A stretch of 64,000 nt of DNA from NCBI GenBank assembly GCA_034667225.1, contig JAXDKG010000022.1, forward strand, positions 124,001 to 188,000, given 5' to 3'. This DNA comes from DATMER01 sp034667225. GTDB taxonomy: Bacteria; Acidobacteriota; Thermoanaerobaculia; Multivoradales; UBA5704. The position numbers and the translations under genes are program-made. Positions 7,350 to 15,031 of the stretch are shown here, piece by piece. The stretch's first letter is position 1; each line of letters begins with the position of its first letter. The notes beneath the pieces are model-generated. The model ran no database searches. It saw nothing but the letters and a program-made list of their open reading frames with translations, and had not been told where the DNA came from.

Positions 7350-8826
7350 AGCCCGCCGCGTCGATCCCGAGCTGCTGCAGCTTGATATAGAAGTTCTTGT
7401 AATCGATCCCCGCCGTCCGCGCCGCCTGGCTGATGTTCCCCCCCGCCTCGCGCAGGCAGCGCGACAGGTACTCGCGCTCGAAGCGCTCCACGACCTGCTG
7501 CTTGGCCTCACGGAATCCTCCCGTGGGCAGGTCCGGCGACTCTCCATCGCCGGCATCCAGCAGGGCCTCGGGAAAATGGCGGACCTCGATCTCAGGTCCC
7601 TCGGAGAGCAGCACGGACCTCTGAATCACGTTCTGAAGCTCCCGGATGTTGCCCGGCCAGTCATAGGCGAGAAGCCGGGCCTCGGCCTCGGCGCCGAGGC
7701 GCTTGCCGCCGCCGAATCGGGTCAGGAAGTGGCGGATCAGCAGCGGCAGGTCGGAACGCCGCTCGCGCAGCGCCGGCAGGCGCACCTCGACGACGTTCAG
7801 GCGGTAGAGGAAATCCTGGCGGACCCTCCCCTCCTTCACCAGCGCCTCCAGATCGCGGTTCGTGGCCGCCACTACGCGCACGTTCGCGCGCCGGATCTGG
7901 GTGCCTCCCACCCGCGAATGCTCGCCGCTCTCCAGCACCCGCAGCAGCTTGACCTGAAGCGGCGGCGTCAGCTCCGCGACCTCGTCGAGCAAGAGGGTCC
8001 CGCCTTCCGCGCGCTCGAACCAACCGGCATGGTCGCGCACCGCGCCCGTGAAGGCGCCGCGCACGTGGCCGAACAGCTCGGACTCCAGCAGGTTCTCGGG
8101 CAGGGCGCCGCAGTTGACCGGGATGAAGGGACGGGCGCGGCGCCGGCTGTTGAAGTGCAGCGCCCGGGCGATCAGCTCCTTGCCCGTCCCGCTCTCGCCG
8201 CGGATCAGGATGGTGGCCTCCGAGTCGGCGATCCGGCCGACCAGGCGCAGGACCTCGACCATCTTCGGATCGTGGCCGATGATGGCCTCGAAGTCGTACC
8301 GCTCGCGCAGCTCCGCGGAGAGGTCGGAGATGCGCTGCGTCAACCGGCGGCGGTCCAAGGCATTGCGGGCGGCGAGGGAGATGAACTCGGAGAAGCTCTC
8401 GACCAGGCGGGCGGTCTCCTCGGTGAACACCCCTTCGGCGCTGCGGTTGTCCAGGTAGACCACGCCGAGCGTCTGCCCGCCATGGCGGATCGGCTGGCAG
8501 ATGACGGAGAGGATGAGGAGCCGCATCACGCTCGCGCGGTGCCCGAGCGTCGGGTCCTCGAGGACGTTGGGGTGCCAGAAGGGCTCGCCCGTGGTGCGGA
8601 CCCTTTCGAGAATCGTCCGGCTGACCTCGAACCCGGGGCGCTCGATGTCCTCGCGGTCCAGGTTGCGGGCGGTCTCGACGACCAGCTCATTCTCTTCGAA
8701 CAGCAGGATCATCCCCCGCTCCGCACCGCACAGCTCGATCACGCCGTCGATGGCGGCGGTGAGCATCCGGTCGAGATCGCTCTCGGCCAGGACCTGCTTT
8801 CCGAGCTCCAGCAGTCGTTCGAGCAT
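7339..8826 (-). CDS. Sigma-54-dependent activator with N-terminal GAF domain
   Basis: This 495-residue bacterial enhancer-binding protein has a GAF sensor domain (about residues 15-165) and an AAA+ domain with Walker A GESGTGKE, the sigma-54-contacting GAFTGA loop, Walker B GGTLLLDEV and an arginine-rich sensor region. The C-terminal Fis-type helix-turn-helix is REAGGNISQAARTAGIDYKN. Such proteins bind upstream palindromes and open sigma-54 promoters by ATP hydrolysis. Two related palindromes lie immediately upstream of its start, and a near-perfect -24/-12 promoter lies beyond them on the opposite strand. The receptor kinase encoded convergently is a plausible partner, by analogy with the kinase/bEBP pairs of related soil bacteria. 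Confidence 0.95.
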   Translation of the reverse strand: MLERLLELGKQVLAESDLDRMLTAAIDGVIELCGAERGMILLFEENELVVETARNLDREDIERPGFEVSRTILERVRTTGEPFWHPNVLEDPTLGHRASVMRLLILSVICQPIRHGGQTLGVVYLDNRSAEGVFTEETARLVESFSEFISLAARNALDRRRLTQRISDLSAELRERYDFEAIIGHDPKMVEVLRLVGRIADSEATILIRGESGTGKELIARALHFNSRRRARPFIPVNCGALPENLLESELFGHVRGAFTGAVRDHAGWFERAEGGTLLLDEVAELTPPLQVKLLRVLESGEHSRVGGTQIRRANVRVVAATNRDLEALVKEGRVRQDFLYRLNVVEVRLPALRERRSDLPLLIRHFLTRFGGGKRLGAEAEARLLAYDWPGNIRELQNVIQRSVLLSEGPEIEVRHFPEALLDAGDGESPDLPTGGFREAKQQVVERFEREYLSRCLREAGGNISQAARTAGIDYKNFYIKLQQLGIDAAGFKG

Positions 8827-8832
8827 GAGCGC

Positions 8833-8873
8833 TATGGCGTTGCCACCTCAGAGGTTATGGTGCTTGCACCATA
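8833..8873. promoter_or_regulatory. Paired palindromes, candidate enhancer sites for the sigma-54 activator
   Basis: TATGGTGCTTGCACCATA (8856-8873) is a perfect 8-bp inverted repeat around two bases. A related weaker copy, TATGGCGTTGCCACC, lies at 8834-8848. They sit just upstream of the activator start and about 85-125 bp upstream of the -24 element at 8958, the usual distance for enhancer sites of Fis-type activators. Both autoregulation and activation of the divergent promoter are plausible. Confidence 0.55.
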
Positions 8874-8957
8874 GCATAGCGCTTCTGCGATCTGCAGCAA
8901 AAAGCGCAACTCACTGGCAACAGAAGGCTTCGAGGAAGGCGACGGCTCCGGTCCGTC

Positions 8958-8972
8958 TGGCACCGCGCTTGC
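8958..8972 (+). promoter_or_regulatory. Sigma-54 (-24/-12) promoter
   Basis: TGGCACCGCGCTTGC matches the sigma-54 consensus TGGCAC-N5-TTGC at every defined position. It faces away from the activator gene and predicts transcription starting near 8984. The only element downstream on this strand before the convergent response-regulator gene is a strong terminator ending at 9044. Confidence 0.7.
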
Positions 8973-8983
8973 CCTTAGGAGAC

Positions 8984-9044
8984 TGTGCCGCCCGATGGCG
9001 GCGCCTCTGCCCCGGGGACAGGCGGACGCCTGTCCCCTCTTTTT
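8984..9044 (+). ncRNA. Candidate sigma-54-controlled small RNA
   Basis: A perfect -24/-12 promoter (8958-8972) is followed within about 75 bp by a strand-specific intrinsic terminator (9014-9044), predicting a transcript of about 60 nt. The next gene downstream is on the opposite strand, so the promoter has no protein-coding target other than tiny frames. The arrangement of an activator gene next to a sigma-54-dependent sRNA recalls the LuxO/Qrr logic, but there is no sequence evidence of homology. This is an inference from signals only. Confidence 0.4.
9014..9044 (+). terminator. Strong rho-independent terminator
   Basis: GGGGACAGGC (9014-9023), a 4-nt loop, then GCCTGTCCCC (9028-9037) form a perfect 10-bp stem, followed by TCTTTTT. 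The T-run exists only in the + direction, so it ends a + strand transcript. The stem could also belong to a dispersed REP-like family. Confidence 0.75.
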
Positions 9045-9081
9045 AAAGGACAAGGAATGACCGGCACCCGCTTTTCAAGCT

Positions 9082-10254
9082 CTAAGTTTTCCCGGTGAGC
9101 GCCCGCTCGATGGCGGCGAGCCCTTCCTGCGCGGCGGTGAGGTTGGCCTTTTTGCGGTCGAGGACCAGGAGGAGGAACATGCGGCTGTCCGAGCCCACGG
9201 GGCGCAGCAGGTAGTAGCGCCGGGTCGAGGTGAGGAGGACCTCGCTGAAGGTGTCCTTGAGGCCGATCCTCTCTTCCACCCGGGGCTTCTGGCGGGCGAG
9301 CTCCGCGGTCGCGGCGGCTGCCACTTCCACATCGACACCCTTGGCGCCGATGGCGGCGGCGATCAAAGTGCCGGTCGCGGTCTCCACGAGGAGCGTAGCG
9401 AGGGAGCCCTCCAGCGTCCTCCCCTGCTCCAGGGCCTCGCGCATGGTTTCTCGCATGGTTGGGGTGGTATGGGGGTCCGTATGGGGGTCCTCGGGCTCGC
9501 GGACCATATTCATAGTGTCTTCGTCGGTGGAGAGCAGGGAATCGATGGCATCGTCCGTCTCCTGCCCGATGCCGAGGGGCCGCGGCGCGTGGCGCTCGCG
9601 CTCGTCCTTGAGGTGCATCCCTTCCAGAAGCAGGTAGCGGAGACCGCCCTCAATCTCGGGACCCTTGATCGTGCAGACGTCCGAGATCTCCACGTCCGCG
9701 TGCTCCCAGGTGACGATCTCCAGGGCCGCGTCCGCGCCGTCCAGCCCTTCCGACTCAGCGCCCACCAGCCGGCCGCCGTTGAAGAACAGCCGGCCGTTGC
9801 GGTCGACGCTCGTCACCGTGAGCGTGCAGGTCTTCCGCTCCAGCTCCAGGAGCTGGAGGAACGAGGCGAGGCTGATGTTCTCCACCCGCCCCTTGACGCT
9901 CTGGCGCATCAGGTCCGCGACCTTGCGCTTGAGCTCGCCGACGTCGAACGGCTTCTCCAGCACCTCCGGCGAGCCGTCGATGCGCGGGACGGTATCGACG
10001 CCGAAAGCGGTCATCACGATGACGGGCAGGTGCGGAAAACCGCGGCGCAGCCAGGCCATGAGCTCGAAGCCGTCCATCTCCGGCATGCGCAGGTCGGTCA
10101 CGACCAGGTCGACCTTTTCGGACTCCAGGATGGCCACGGCTTCCGCGCCGTTGGCCGCGGTGGCGACCTTCACCCCGCGCCGGCGGTCGGCCAGGGCTTC
10201 GGACAGGGCGAACAGGACGGCGGGCTCGTCATCGACGATCAGGACCTTCTTCAT
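9082..10254 (-). CDS. Response regulator with REC, PATAN (DUF4388) and roadblock/LC7-like domains
   Basis: ATG at 10254 gives 390 residues. Residues 1-120 are a receiver domain (acidic pair D8-D9, phospho-acceptor Asp54 in VVTDLRMPEMDG, Lys in LEKPF). Residues about 125-230 match PATAN/DUF4388 (RVENISLASFLQLLELERKTCTL, GRLFFNGGRLVGAE). A linker with a short DPHT repeat leads to a C-terminal roadblock/LC7-like domain (EGSLATLLVETATGTLI to the end). PATAN domains are common in regulators of gliding and surface behaviour, and roadblock proteins such as MglB control small GTPases. No GTPase gene is nearby. The protein therefore looks like a phosphorylation-controlled scaffold rather than a DNA-binding regulator. 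Confidence 0.85.
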   Translation of the reverse strand: MKKVLIVDDEPAVLFALSEALADRRRGVKVATAANGAEAVAILESEKVDLVVTDLRMPEMDGFELMAWLRRGFPHLPVIVMTAFGVDTVPRIDGSPEVLEKPFDVGELKRKVADLMRQSVKGRVENISLASFLQLLELERKTCTLTVTSVDRNGRLFFNGGRLVGAESEGLDGADAALEIVTWEHADVEISDVCTIKGPEIEGGLRYLLLEGMHLKDERERHAPRPLGIGQETDDAIDSLLSTDEDTMNMVREPEDPHTDPHTTPTMRETMREALEQGRTLEGSLATLLVETATGTLIAAAIGAKGVDVEVAAAATAELARQKPRVEERIGLKDTFSEVLLTSTRRYYLLRPVGSDSRMFLLLVLDRKKANLTAAQEGLAAIERALTGKT

Positions 10255-10342
10255 GTGCCGGCAAGCATGTCGCGTTCGCGCGGCAAGCGTCAACGGAGAG
10301 GGAGAACAGGCTAAGATACGGTCTCTACTCGGAGGTATTGCC

Positions 10343-11044
10343 ATGCTTCGCCGACTTGTCCCGCTCACCGGGCTCTGCCTGCTGCTGGGCTCCGTCCACC
10401 CCGCATCCGCCTCTTCGATCCAGATCATGGGGCCTTCGGTCCGGATCGGCGAGAAGCTCGTCTTCGGCCCGGGCACCCGGCTGGAGGTCCAGCCGGCCGA
10501 CCGAGGTCCGTTCATGACCGGGCCATGGACCCAGGGCGACCACGAGGTCGCGGACGTGGATCCGCCAGTCAAAATCACCGTGGACGCCGAGCCGCCCGCC
10601 GTGAGCTGGGAGGTGGCGGACGAGGCCCGGGGCGAGCGCGGCAATGGCCGCTGGGGAATGCCCCGCCGCGCCCGGGGCGAGGATCTGCGCGCGGCCGGCC
10701 TCTCCTGGGCGCTCAGCGCGCCCGAGGGGACCCTGCGCTGGAATCCGGCCTGGATGTCGGCGCCCGACGGTACGGTGCACGAGAGCGTGGAGGTGCGCAG
10801 CGACCTGCCCGAAGTCTTCCTGCGCCTCGAAGGCGTGCGCCTTCAGAACACGGACAACTCGGTTCCGCCTCCGCGGCAAGGTCAGGTGCTCCAGCTCCGG
10901 GCCGAGGACGGAGGCTCCCGCGTGGAGCGCATGGTTCTGCGCACCCGCACCACCGCAGACGGCCCCGTCCTCGAGGTGGAGGCGATAGACGGCGTGGGGA
11001 ACTCGGGGAAGGTGGAGTGGAGGCTGGACGCGCTCGCCCGCTGA
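10343..11044 (+). CDS. Exported protein of unknown function
   Basis: ATG at 10343 follows GGAGG at 10331 and encodes 233 residues. The N-terminus is a clear signal peptide (MLRRLVPLTGLCLLLGSVHPASAS). The mature part is rich in acidic and beta-forming stretches, with DPPVKITVDAEPPAVSWEV and a final VLEVEAIDGVGNSGKVEW segment that resembles the end of an Ig-like beta-sandwich domain. No catalytic motif is visible. It stands alone between a convergent-side regulator and the following receiver gene. Periplasmic or surface location is likely; the function is not recognised. Confidence 0.7.
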   Translation: MLRRLVPLTGLCLLLGSVHPASASSIQIMGPSVRIGEKLVFGPGTRLEVQPADRGPFMTGPWTQGDHEVADVDPPVKITVDAEPPAVSWEVADEARGERGNGRWGMPRRARGEDLRAAGLSWALSAPEGTLRWNPAWMSAPDGTVHESVEVRSDLPEVFLRLEGVRLQNTDNSVPPPRQGQVLQLRAEDGGSRVERMVLRTRTTADGPVLEVEAIDGVGNSGKVEWRLDALAR

Positions 11045-11090
11045 TCCGTGGGATCGAGAGAGTTTTATTCCCCTCTGGAAATCTCTCGAT

Positions 11091-11483
11091 ATGCTCGATA
11101 CCATGTTGAAGCGCGTGCTCTTTGTCGAAGACGATCCGGACATCCAGACCGTTGCCCGTATCGCGCTGGAGACGGTAGGCGGATTCGCGGTGCTGGGGTG
11201 CCGCTCCGGGGCCGAGGCCCTGGAGCAGGTCGAAGCGTTCGCTCCTGACCTGATCCTCCTGGACGTGATGATGCCGGGGATGGACGGGCTGGAGACGCTG
11301 CAGGCGTTGCGGCTCCTGCGGGGCGCTGCCGCGGTCCCGGTGGTCTTCATGACCGCAAAGGTCCAGGCGCAGGATGTTGCGGAGTACCGCGCGGCGGGCG
11401 CCGTGGACGTGATCGCAAAGCCTTTCGACCCGATGACCCTGCCCGCGACAGTACGCTCGATCTGGAACCGATTGCAGAGCTGA
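11091..11483 (+). CDS. Stand-alone receiver-domain response regulator
   Basis: The whole protein (130 residues from the first ATG, 126 from the ATG at 11103) is one CheY-like receiver: acidic triad VEDD, phospho-acceptor Asp in LILLDVMMPGMDG, Thr in FMTAK and Lys in IAKPFDP. No output domain is present. It is followed after three bases by the Hpt-REC-REC-GGDEF gene, so the two are probably made together and form a phosphorelay, with the Hpt domain passing phosphate to this receiver or taking it back. Confidence 0.92.
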   Translation: MLDTMLKRVLFVEDDPDIQTVARIALETVGGFAVLGCRSGAEALEQVEAFAPDLILLDVMMPGMDGLETLQALRLLRGAAAVPVVFMTAKVQAQDVAEYRAAGAVDVIAKPFDPMTLPATVRSIWNRLQS

Positions 11484-11486
11484 GTC

Positions 11487-13130
11487 ATGACCTCATCGTC
11501 CGATCCGGTCCTGGAGCTGAAAGAGCTGCAGGAGTACTTCGCCGGACGTCTGCCCGAACGACTCGCCGAGTTGGAAGAGGCCTGGGCGGCGGTGGCGGAA
11601 TCGGGCTGGGAGACGGGGCACGTGCGGACGCTGCACCGCCTCGCCCACTCCCTCACGGGCGCGGGTTCCACGTTCGGCTTCCCCGAGGTGAGCCGCACCG
11701 CCCGCGTGCTGGAGCGTTTCCTGAAAGCCATGCTCGACAGTGGGCCATCCAGAGAGGAAGCTTCCGGCCACATCGAGAAGCTCCTCAAAGGGGTGCGGCG
11801 CGCGGCACAGGCGCCCCCGGTGCCTCCGATTCCCCTCCCCATCCGGCATGAGGTCGACCCGAACCGCGGCGACGAGCGCCTGGTCTTCCTGATCGAGGAG
11901 GACGCGGAGCAGGCCGCCGGCCTCGCGGCCCAGCTCCGGCACTACGGCTACCGTGTGCGCATCCTCGACCGGCAGCGCGAGGACCTCGCTGCCGAGGTGG
12001 AGCTGGAGCGTCCGGACCTGCTGATCGTGGACCTGATGTTCCGCGAGGGTCCGCTGGCCGGAGCCCGGGCGATCGAGGGCATCCACCGCTCGAGCGTCCC
12101 CGGCGCTCCGCCGCGCGTGATCTTCCTCTCGGTGCGCAGCGACCTGGAGGCCCGCCTGGCTGCGCTGCGGGCCGGAGGGGACGCCTACTTCACCAAGCCC
12201 GTGGACATCGGCTCGCTGGTCGAGAAGCTCGACCTCCTGACCGAGCGCCACACGGGCTCGCGCTACCGAATCCTGATCGTCGAGGACGATCCCGACCTCG
12301 CGGTCGAGTATGCCGTGATGCTGGACGCCGCGGGCATGGATACCGAGGCCATCTGCGAGCCGCTGCAGCTCATGGAGCCGCTCTACAGCTTCAGGCCCGA
12401 CCTGATCCTGATGGACGTCCACATGAATGGCTGCACCGGGCCGGAGCTGGCGGCCGTGCTCCGCCAGCAGGAGAGCTACCTGAGCACGCCGATCATCTTC
12501 CTCTCGGGCGAGGAGGACATCGACGAGCAGATCGCGGCGATCGATCTCGGCGGCGACGAGTTCCTCACCAAGCCGGTCGAGCCCGCGCACCTGGTGTCCT
12601 CGGTCTCGATCCGGGCGCGCCGCGGCAGGACGCTCCAGTCCCTGATCTCGCACGACGGCCTGACCGGGCTGCTCAACCACAGCAACCTGAAGCTGCACCT
12701 GGAAGCCGAGCTGTCGCGGGCGTCCCGCGACGACTCCGATGTGGCGTACGCCATGATCGACCTGGACTTCTTCAAGTCGATCAACGACACCCACGGCCAC
12801 GCCGCCGGAGACCGCCTGCTGCGCAGCCTGGGTCTGTTCCTGCGGCAGCGGCTGCGGCGCTCGGACGTCCTGGGCCGCTACGGCGGCGACGAGCTGGCGG
12901 TGATTCTGCCGCGGACGGACGGTGTCACGGCGTTGCAGGTGCTGGAGCGCATCCGGGCGAGCTTCTCCGAGCTCCGGCACCGAGTAGGGGACGTGGAGAT
13001 CGGCGCCACCCTGAGCTGCGGTATCGCGTGCTACCCCACAAACCCCACCGCCGCGCTGCTCGTGCAGGCGGCGGACTCGGCGTTGTATGCGGCCAAGCGG
13101 GCGGGGCGGAACCGGGTGGAGTTAGGCTAG
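11487..13130 (+). CDS. Hpt-REC-REC-GGDEF diguanylate cyclase
   Basis: The protein has 547 residues. Residues about 15-110 form an Hpt module with the phospho-histidine motif LHRLAHSLTGAGS; the usual Lys after the His is Thr here. Two receivers follow: the first (about 130-250) has an unusual acidic pocket (LIEEDAE, VDLMFREG), and the second (about 255-375) is canonical (VEDDPD, LMDVHMNG, TKPVEP). The C-terminal GGDEF domain has DLDFFKSINDTHGH and an RRSD inhibitory I-site five residues before GGDEL. The F to L change in the signature motif may still allow activity. Expected role: c-di-GMP synthesis under phosphorelay control. The 3' end overlaps nadE by 4 bp in convergent orientation. Confidence 0.92.
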   Translation: MTSSSDPVLELKELQEYFAGRLPERLAELEEAWAAVAESGWETGHVRTLHRLAHSLTGAGSTFGFPEVSRTARVLERFLKAMLDSGPSREEASGHIEKLLKGVRRAAQAPPVPPIPLPIRHEVDPNRGDERLVFLIEEDAEQAAGLAAQLRHYGYRVRILDRQREDLAAEVELERPDLLIVDLMFREGPLAGARAIEGIHRSSVPGAPPRVIFLSVRSDLEARLAALRAGGDAYFTKPVDIGSLVEKLDLLTERHTGSRYRILIVEDDPDLAVEYAVMLDAAGMDTEAICEPLQLMEPLYSFRPDLILMDVHMNGCTGPELAAVLRQQESYLSTPIIFLSGEEDIDEQIAAIDLGGDEFLTKPVEPAHLVSSVSIRARRGRTLQSLISHDGLTGLLNHSNLKLHLEAELSRASRDDSDVAYAMIDLDFFKSINDTHGHAAGDRLLRSLGLFLRQRLRRSDVLGRYGGDELAVILPRTDGVTALQVLERIRASFSELRHRVGDVEIGATLSCGIACYPTNPTAALLVQAADSALYAAKRAGRNRVELG

Positions 13131-15001
13131 GACCATTCGTTGCGTTGCACCACCGGCAGCTGCAGCGCCCGCTCACGATCCAGGTCGAGCGAGCCCACAT
13201 GCAGCGCCAGCGGCGACTGCACCCACTTGTAGATCGAGCGGCTGAAGAGCTGGGCGAAACGTTGCGCCCAGCCGTCCAGGCGGCCGGGATCGAGCTTCGG
13301 GAAGAGCGACCGCAGGGCCTGCGCGACCTCGTCCGGCGCCAGCTTCTCGCCTGCGTAGAGATGGAGACAGGCATCCAGCACCGGGAAGGGCATCAGCTCG
13401 TCCTCCGCGGCCTGGGCCTCGGCCAGCTCGGGACCCGGCGCGGTAGCCAGGGTCATGGCGATCCCTTCTAATCCCCACCGCCGATGACAGCGATCGAGCA
13501 GCGCGACGACCACGGTCTTCGGCACGTTGGCGATCACCGACAGCGCCCCCTCCAGGTCGCCGCCGATGGTGGTGTACCCCACCGCCTTCTCGCTCATGTC
13601 GCCGGTCTGCAGGAACAGGCCGCCGGCGCTGTTGGCCCAGTTCCACATGCGGGCGGCACGCACCCGCGCCTGGACGTTCTGCAGCGTGATGGGGGTCGGC
13701 TCGCCGCCGCCGAGCATCTGCCGCGCGGCCTCCACCTCGCGGTCGAACGCCTCCTCGATGGACACCACGGTCAAGGGGATGCCGAGCTCGTCGCACAGCG
13801 TGGCCGCGGCGCCGCGGGTGCCCTCTCCCGAGAAGCGGGTCGGCATGTAGAAGGCCTGGATCGGCGCGGTGCCCTCCAACTGCTCGGCCGCCCGCCAGGC
13901 GAGGAGCAAGGTCAGCATGGAATCCCGGCCGCCGGAAAGCGCCACGCCGATGCAGCGGAAGGCGCCGGTCTTCCGGTAGTAATCCGCGATCCCCAGGGAG
14001 AGCGCCTCGATCAGGTCGTCCAGCACCTCGTCGCGGGCAGAAACTTTGGCCTCTTCATCGACAGGCGGCAGGAAGAAGCTGTCCCCCAGGGGAGGCGGGT
14101 ACTGGAGATGGGAGCGGTCGCCCGTGGGCTTGGAGCCAACCAGGACGGGCACCAGCTTGCCGCCGCCCTGGAAGGCTTCGAGGTCGGTCCGCCAGGTGGT
14201 GTTCTCCTGGCGCATGCGGCGGGTGCGGTCGAGATCGACGACACAGGCGGCCCAGCCCTCGCGGAAGCGCGGCGCGTCGAGCGCCCGGCGGCCGTTCTGA
14301 AACACGTAGCCGCCGCCGTCGAAGATCAGCCCGTCCTGCGCGCCCACGGTGTTGGCATAGGCGAGCGTGACCTGGTTGTCGGCCGAGCGGGTGGAGAGCA
14401 TCTCGCGCCGGGTGGAGACCACGCCCACCCGATACGGCGACGACGAGACGTTGACCACCACCTCGGCGCCCGAGTACGAGCGGCGGCGCAGAGGCCCGTC
14501 CGGCGACCAGACGTCCTCGCAGACCTCCACCGCGAGAGTTCCGAAATCGAAGGCGAAGAGATAGTCGCCGAGGGGGACGCCAGCGGCATCCAATGCGAGG
14601 CCCGCCCGGCCGCGGGAGAAGGTCCGGCCCTCGTAGAAGACGTTGTAGGTGGGGAGCTTCTCCTTGGGGACGAAGCCGAGGATCCCGCCGCCGTGGACCA
14701 CGGCCGCGCAGTTGAAGATCTGCCCGCCCACCGCGACCGCGATCCCGGTTACGAAGACGGCCGGCGCGTCCGCGGTCTCGCGGGCGAAGCGCTCCAGCTC
14801 GGCGCGCTGGAAGTCGACGTAGGAGCGCCACTGGATCAGGTCCTCGGGGGGATAACCGCCCACCACCTGCTCGGAAAAGCAGCCGATCGTGACGCCCGCC
14901 TCCCCCATCTCCCGGGCCATGGCGAGCATGCGGTCGACATTGGAGCGGACCGCCCCGACGGTCGGGTCGACGCTGGCGACGGCGATCCGGATGAGCCTCA
15001 T
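13127..15001 (-). CDS. nadE: Glutamine-dependent NAD+ synthetase
   Basis: The 624-residue two-domain enzyme matches the bacterial glutamine-hydrolysing NadE length. The N-terminal nitrilase-type amidase domain shows the Glu (FSEQVVGGYP), Lys (VPKEKLPTYNVFYE) and Cys (LAVEVCEDVW) catalytic triad. The C-terminal synthetase domain starts near residue 320 and has the PP-loop SGGRDS, followed by the segment after QTGDMSEKAVGYTTIGGDLEG. It converts deamido-NAD+ to NAD+ using ammonia channelled from glutamine. It is divergent from the exonuclease gene and convergent with the GGDEF gene. Nothing unusual is seen in the motifs. Confidence 0.96.
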   Translation of the reverse strand: MRLIRIAVASVDPTVGAVRSNVDRMLAMAREMGEAGVTIGCFSEQVVGGYPPEDLIQWRSYVDFQRAELERFARETADAPAVFVTGIAVAVGGQIFNCAAVVHGGGILGFVPKEKLPTYNVFYEGRTFSRGRAGLALDAAGVPLGDYLFAFDFGTLAVEVCEDVWSPDGPLRRRSYSGAEVVVNVSSSPYRVGVVSTRREMLSTRSADNQVTLAYANTVGAQDGLIFDGGGYVFQNGRRALDAPRFREGWAACVVDLDRTRRMRQENTTWRTDLEAFQGGGKLVPVLVGSKPTGDRSHLQYPPPLGDSFFLPPVDEEAKVSARDEVLDDLIEALSLGIADYYRKTGAFRCIGVALSGGRDSMLTLLLAWRAAEQLEGTAPIQAFYMPTRFSGEGTRGAAATLCDELGIPLTVVSIEEAFDREVEAARQMLGGGEPTPITLQNVQARVRAARMWNWANSAGGLFLQTGDMSEKAVGYTTIGGDLEGALSVIANVPKTVVVALLDRCHRRWGLEGIAMTLATAPGPELAEAQAAEDELMPFPVLDACLHLYAGEKLAPDEVAQALRSLFPKLDPGRLDGWAQRFAQLFSRSIYKWVQSPLALHVGSLDLDRERALQLPVVQRNEWS

Positions 15002-15031
15002 TGGATTGATCCTATGTTATATGTGGCGCGC

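Noticed and set aside
8995..9060. Mini-ORF of 21 codons (MAAPLPRGQ...) downstream of the sigma-54 promoter
   Set aside because: Its possible ribosome site lies upstream of the predicted transcription start, and the frame runs through the terminator hairpin. It is possible but not supported.
9057..9098. Mini-ORF of 13 codons after AAGGACAAGGA
   Set aside because: It lies beyond the terminator and overlaps the end of the response-regulator gene. A good ribosome site alone is not enough.
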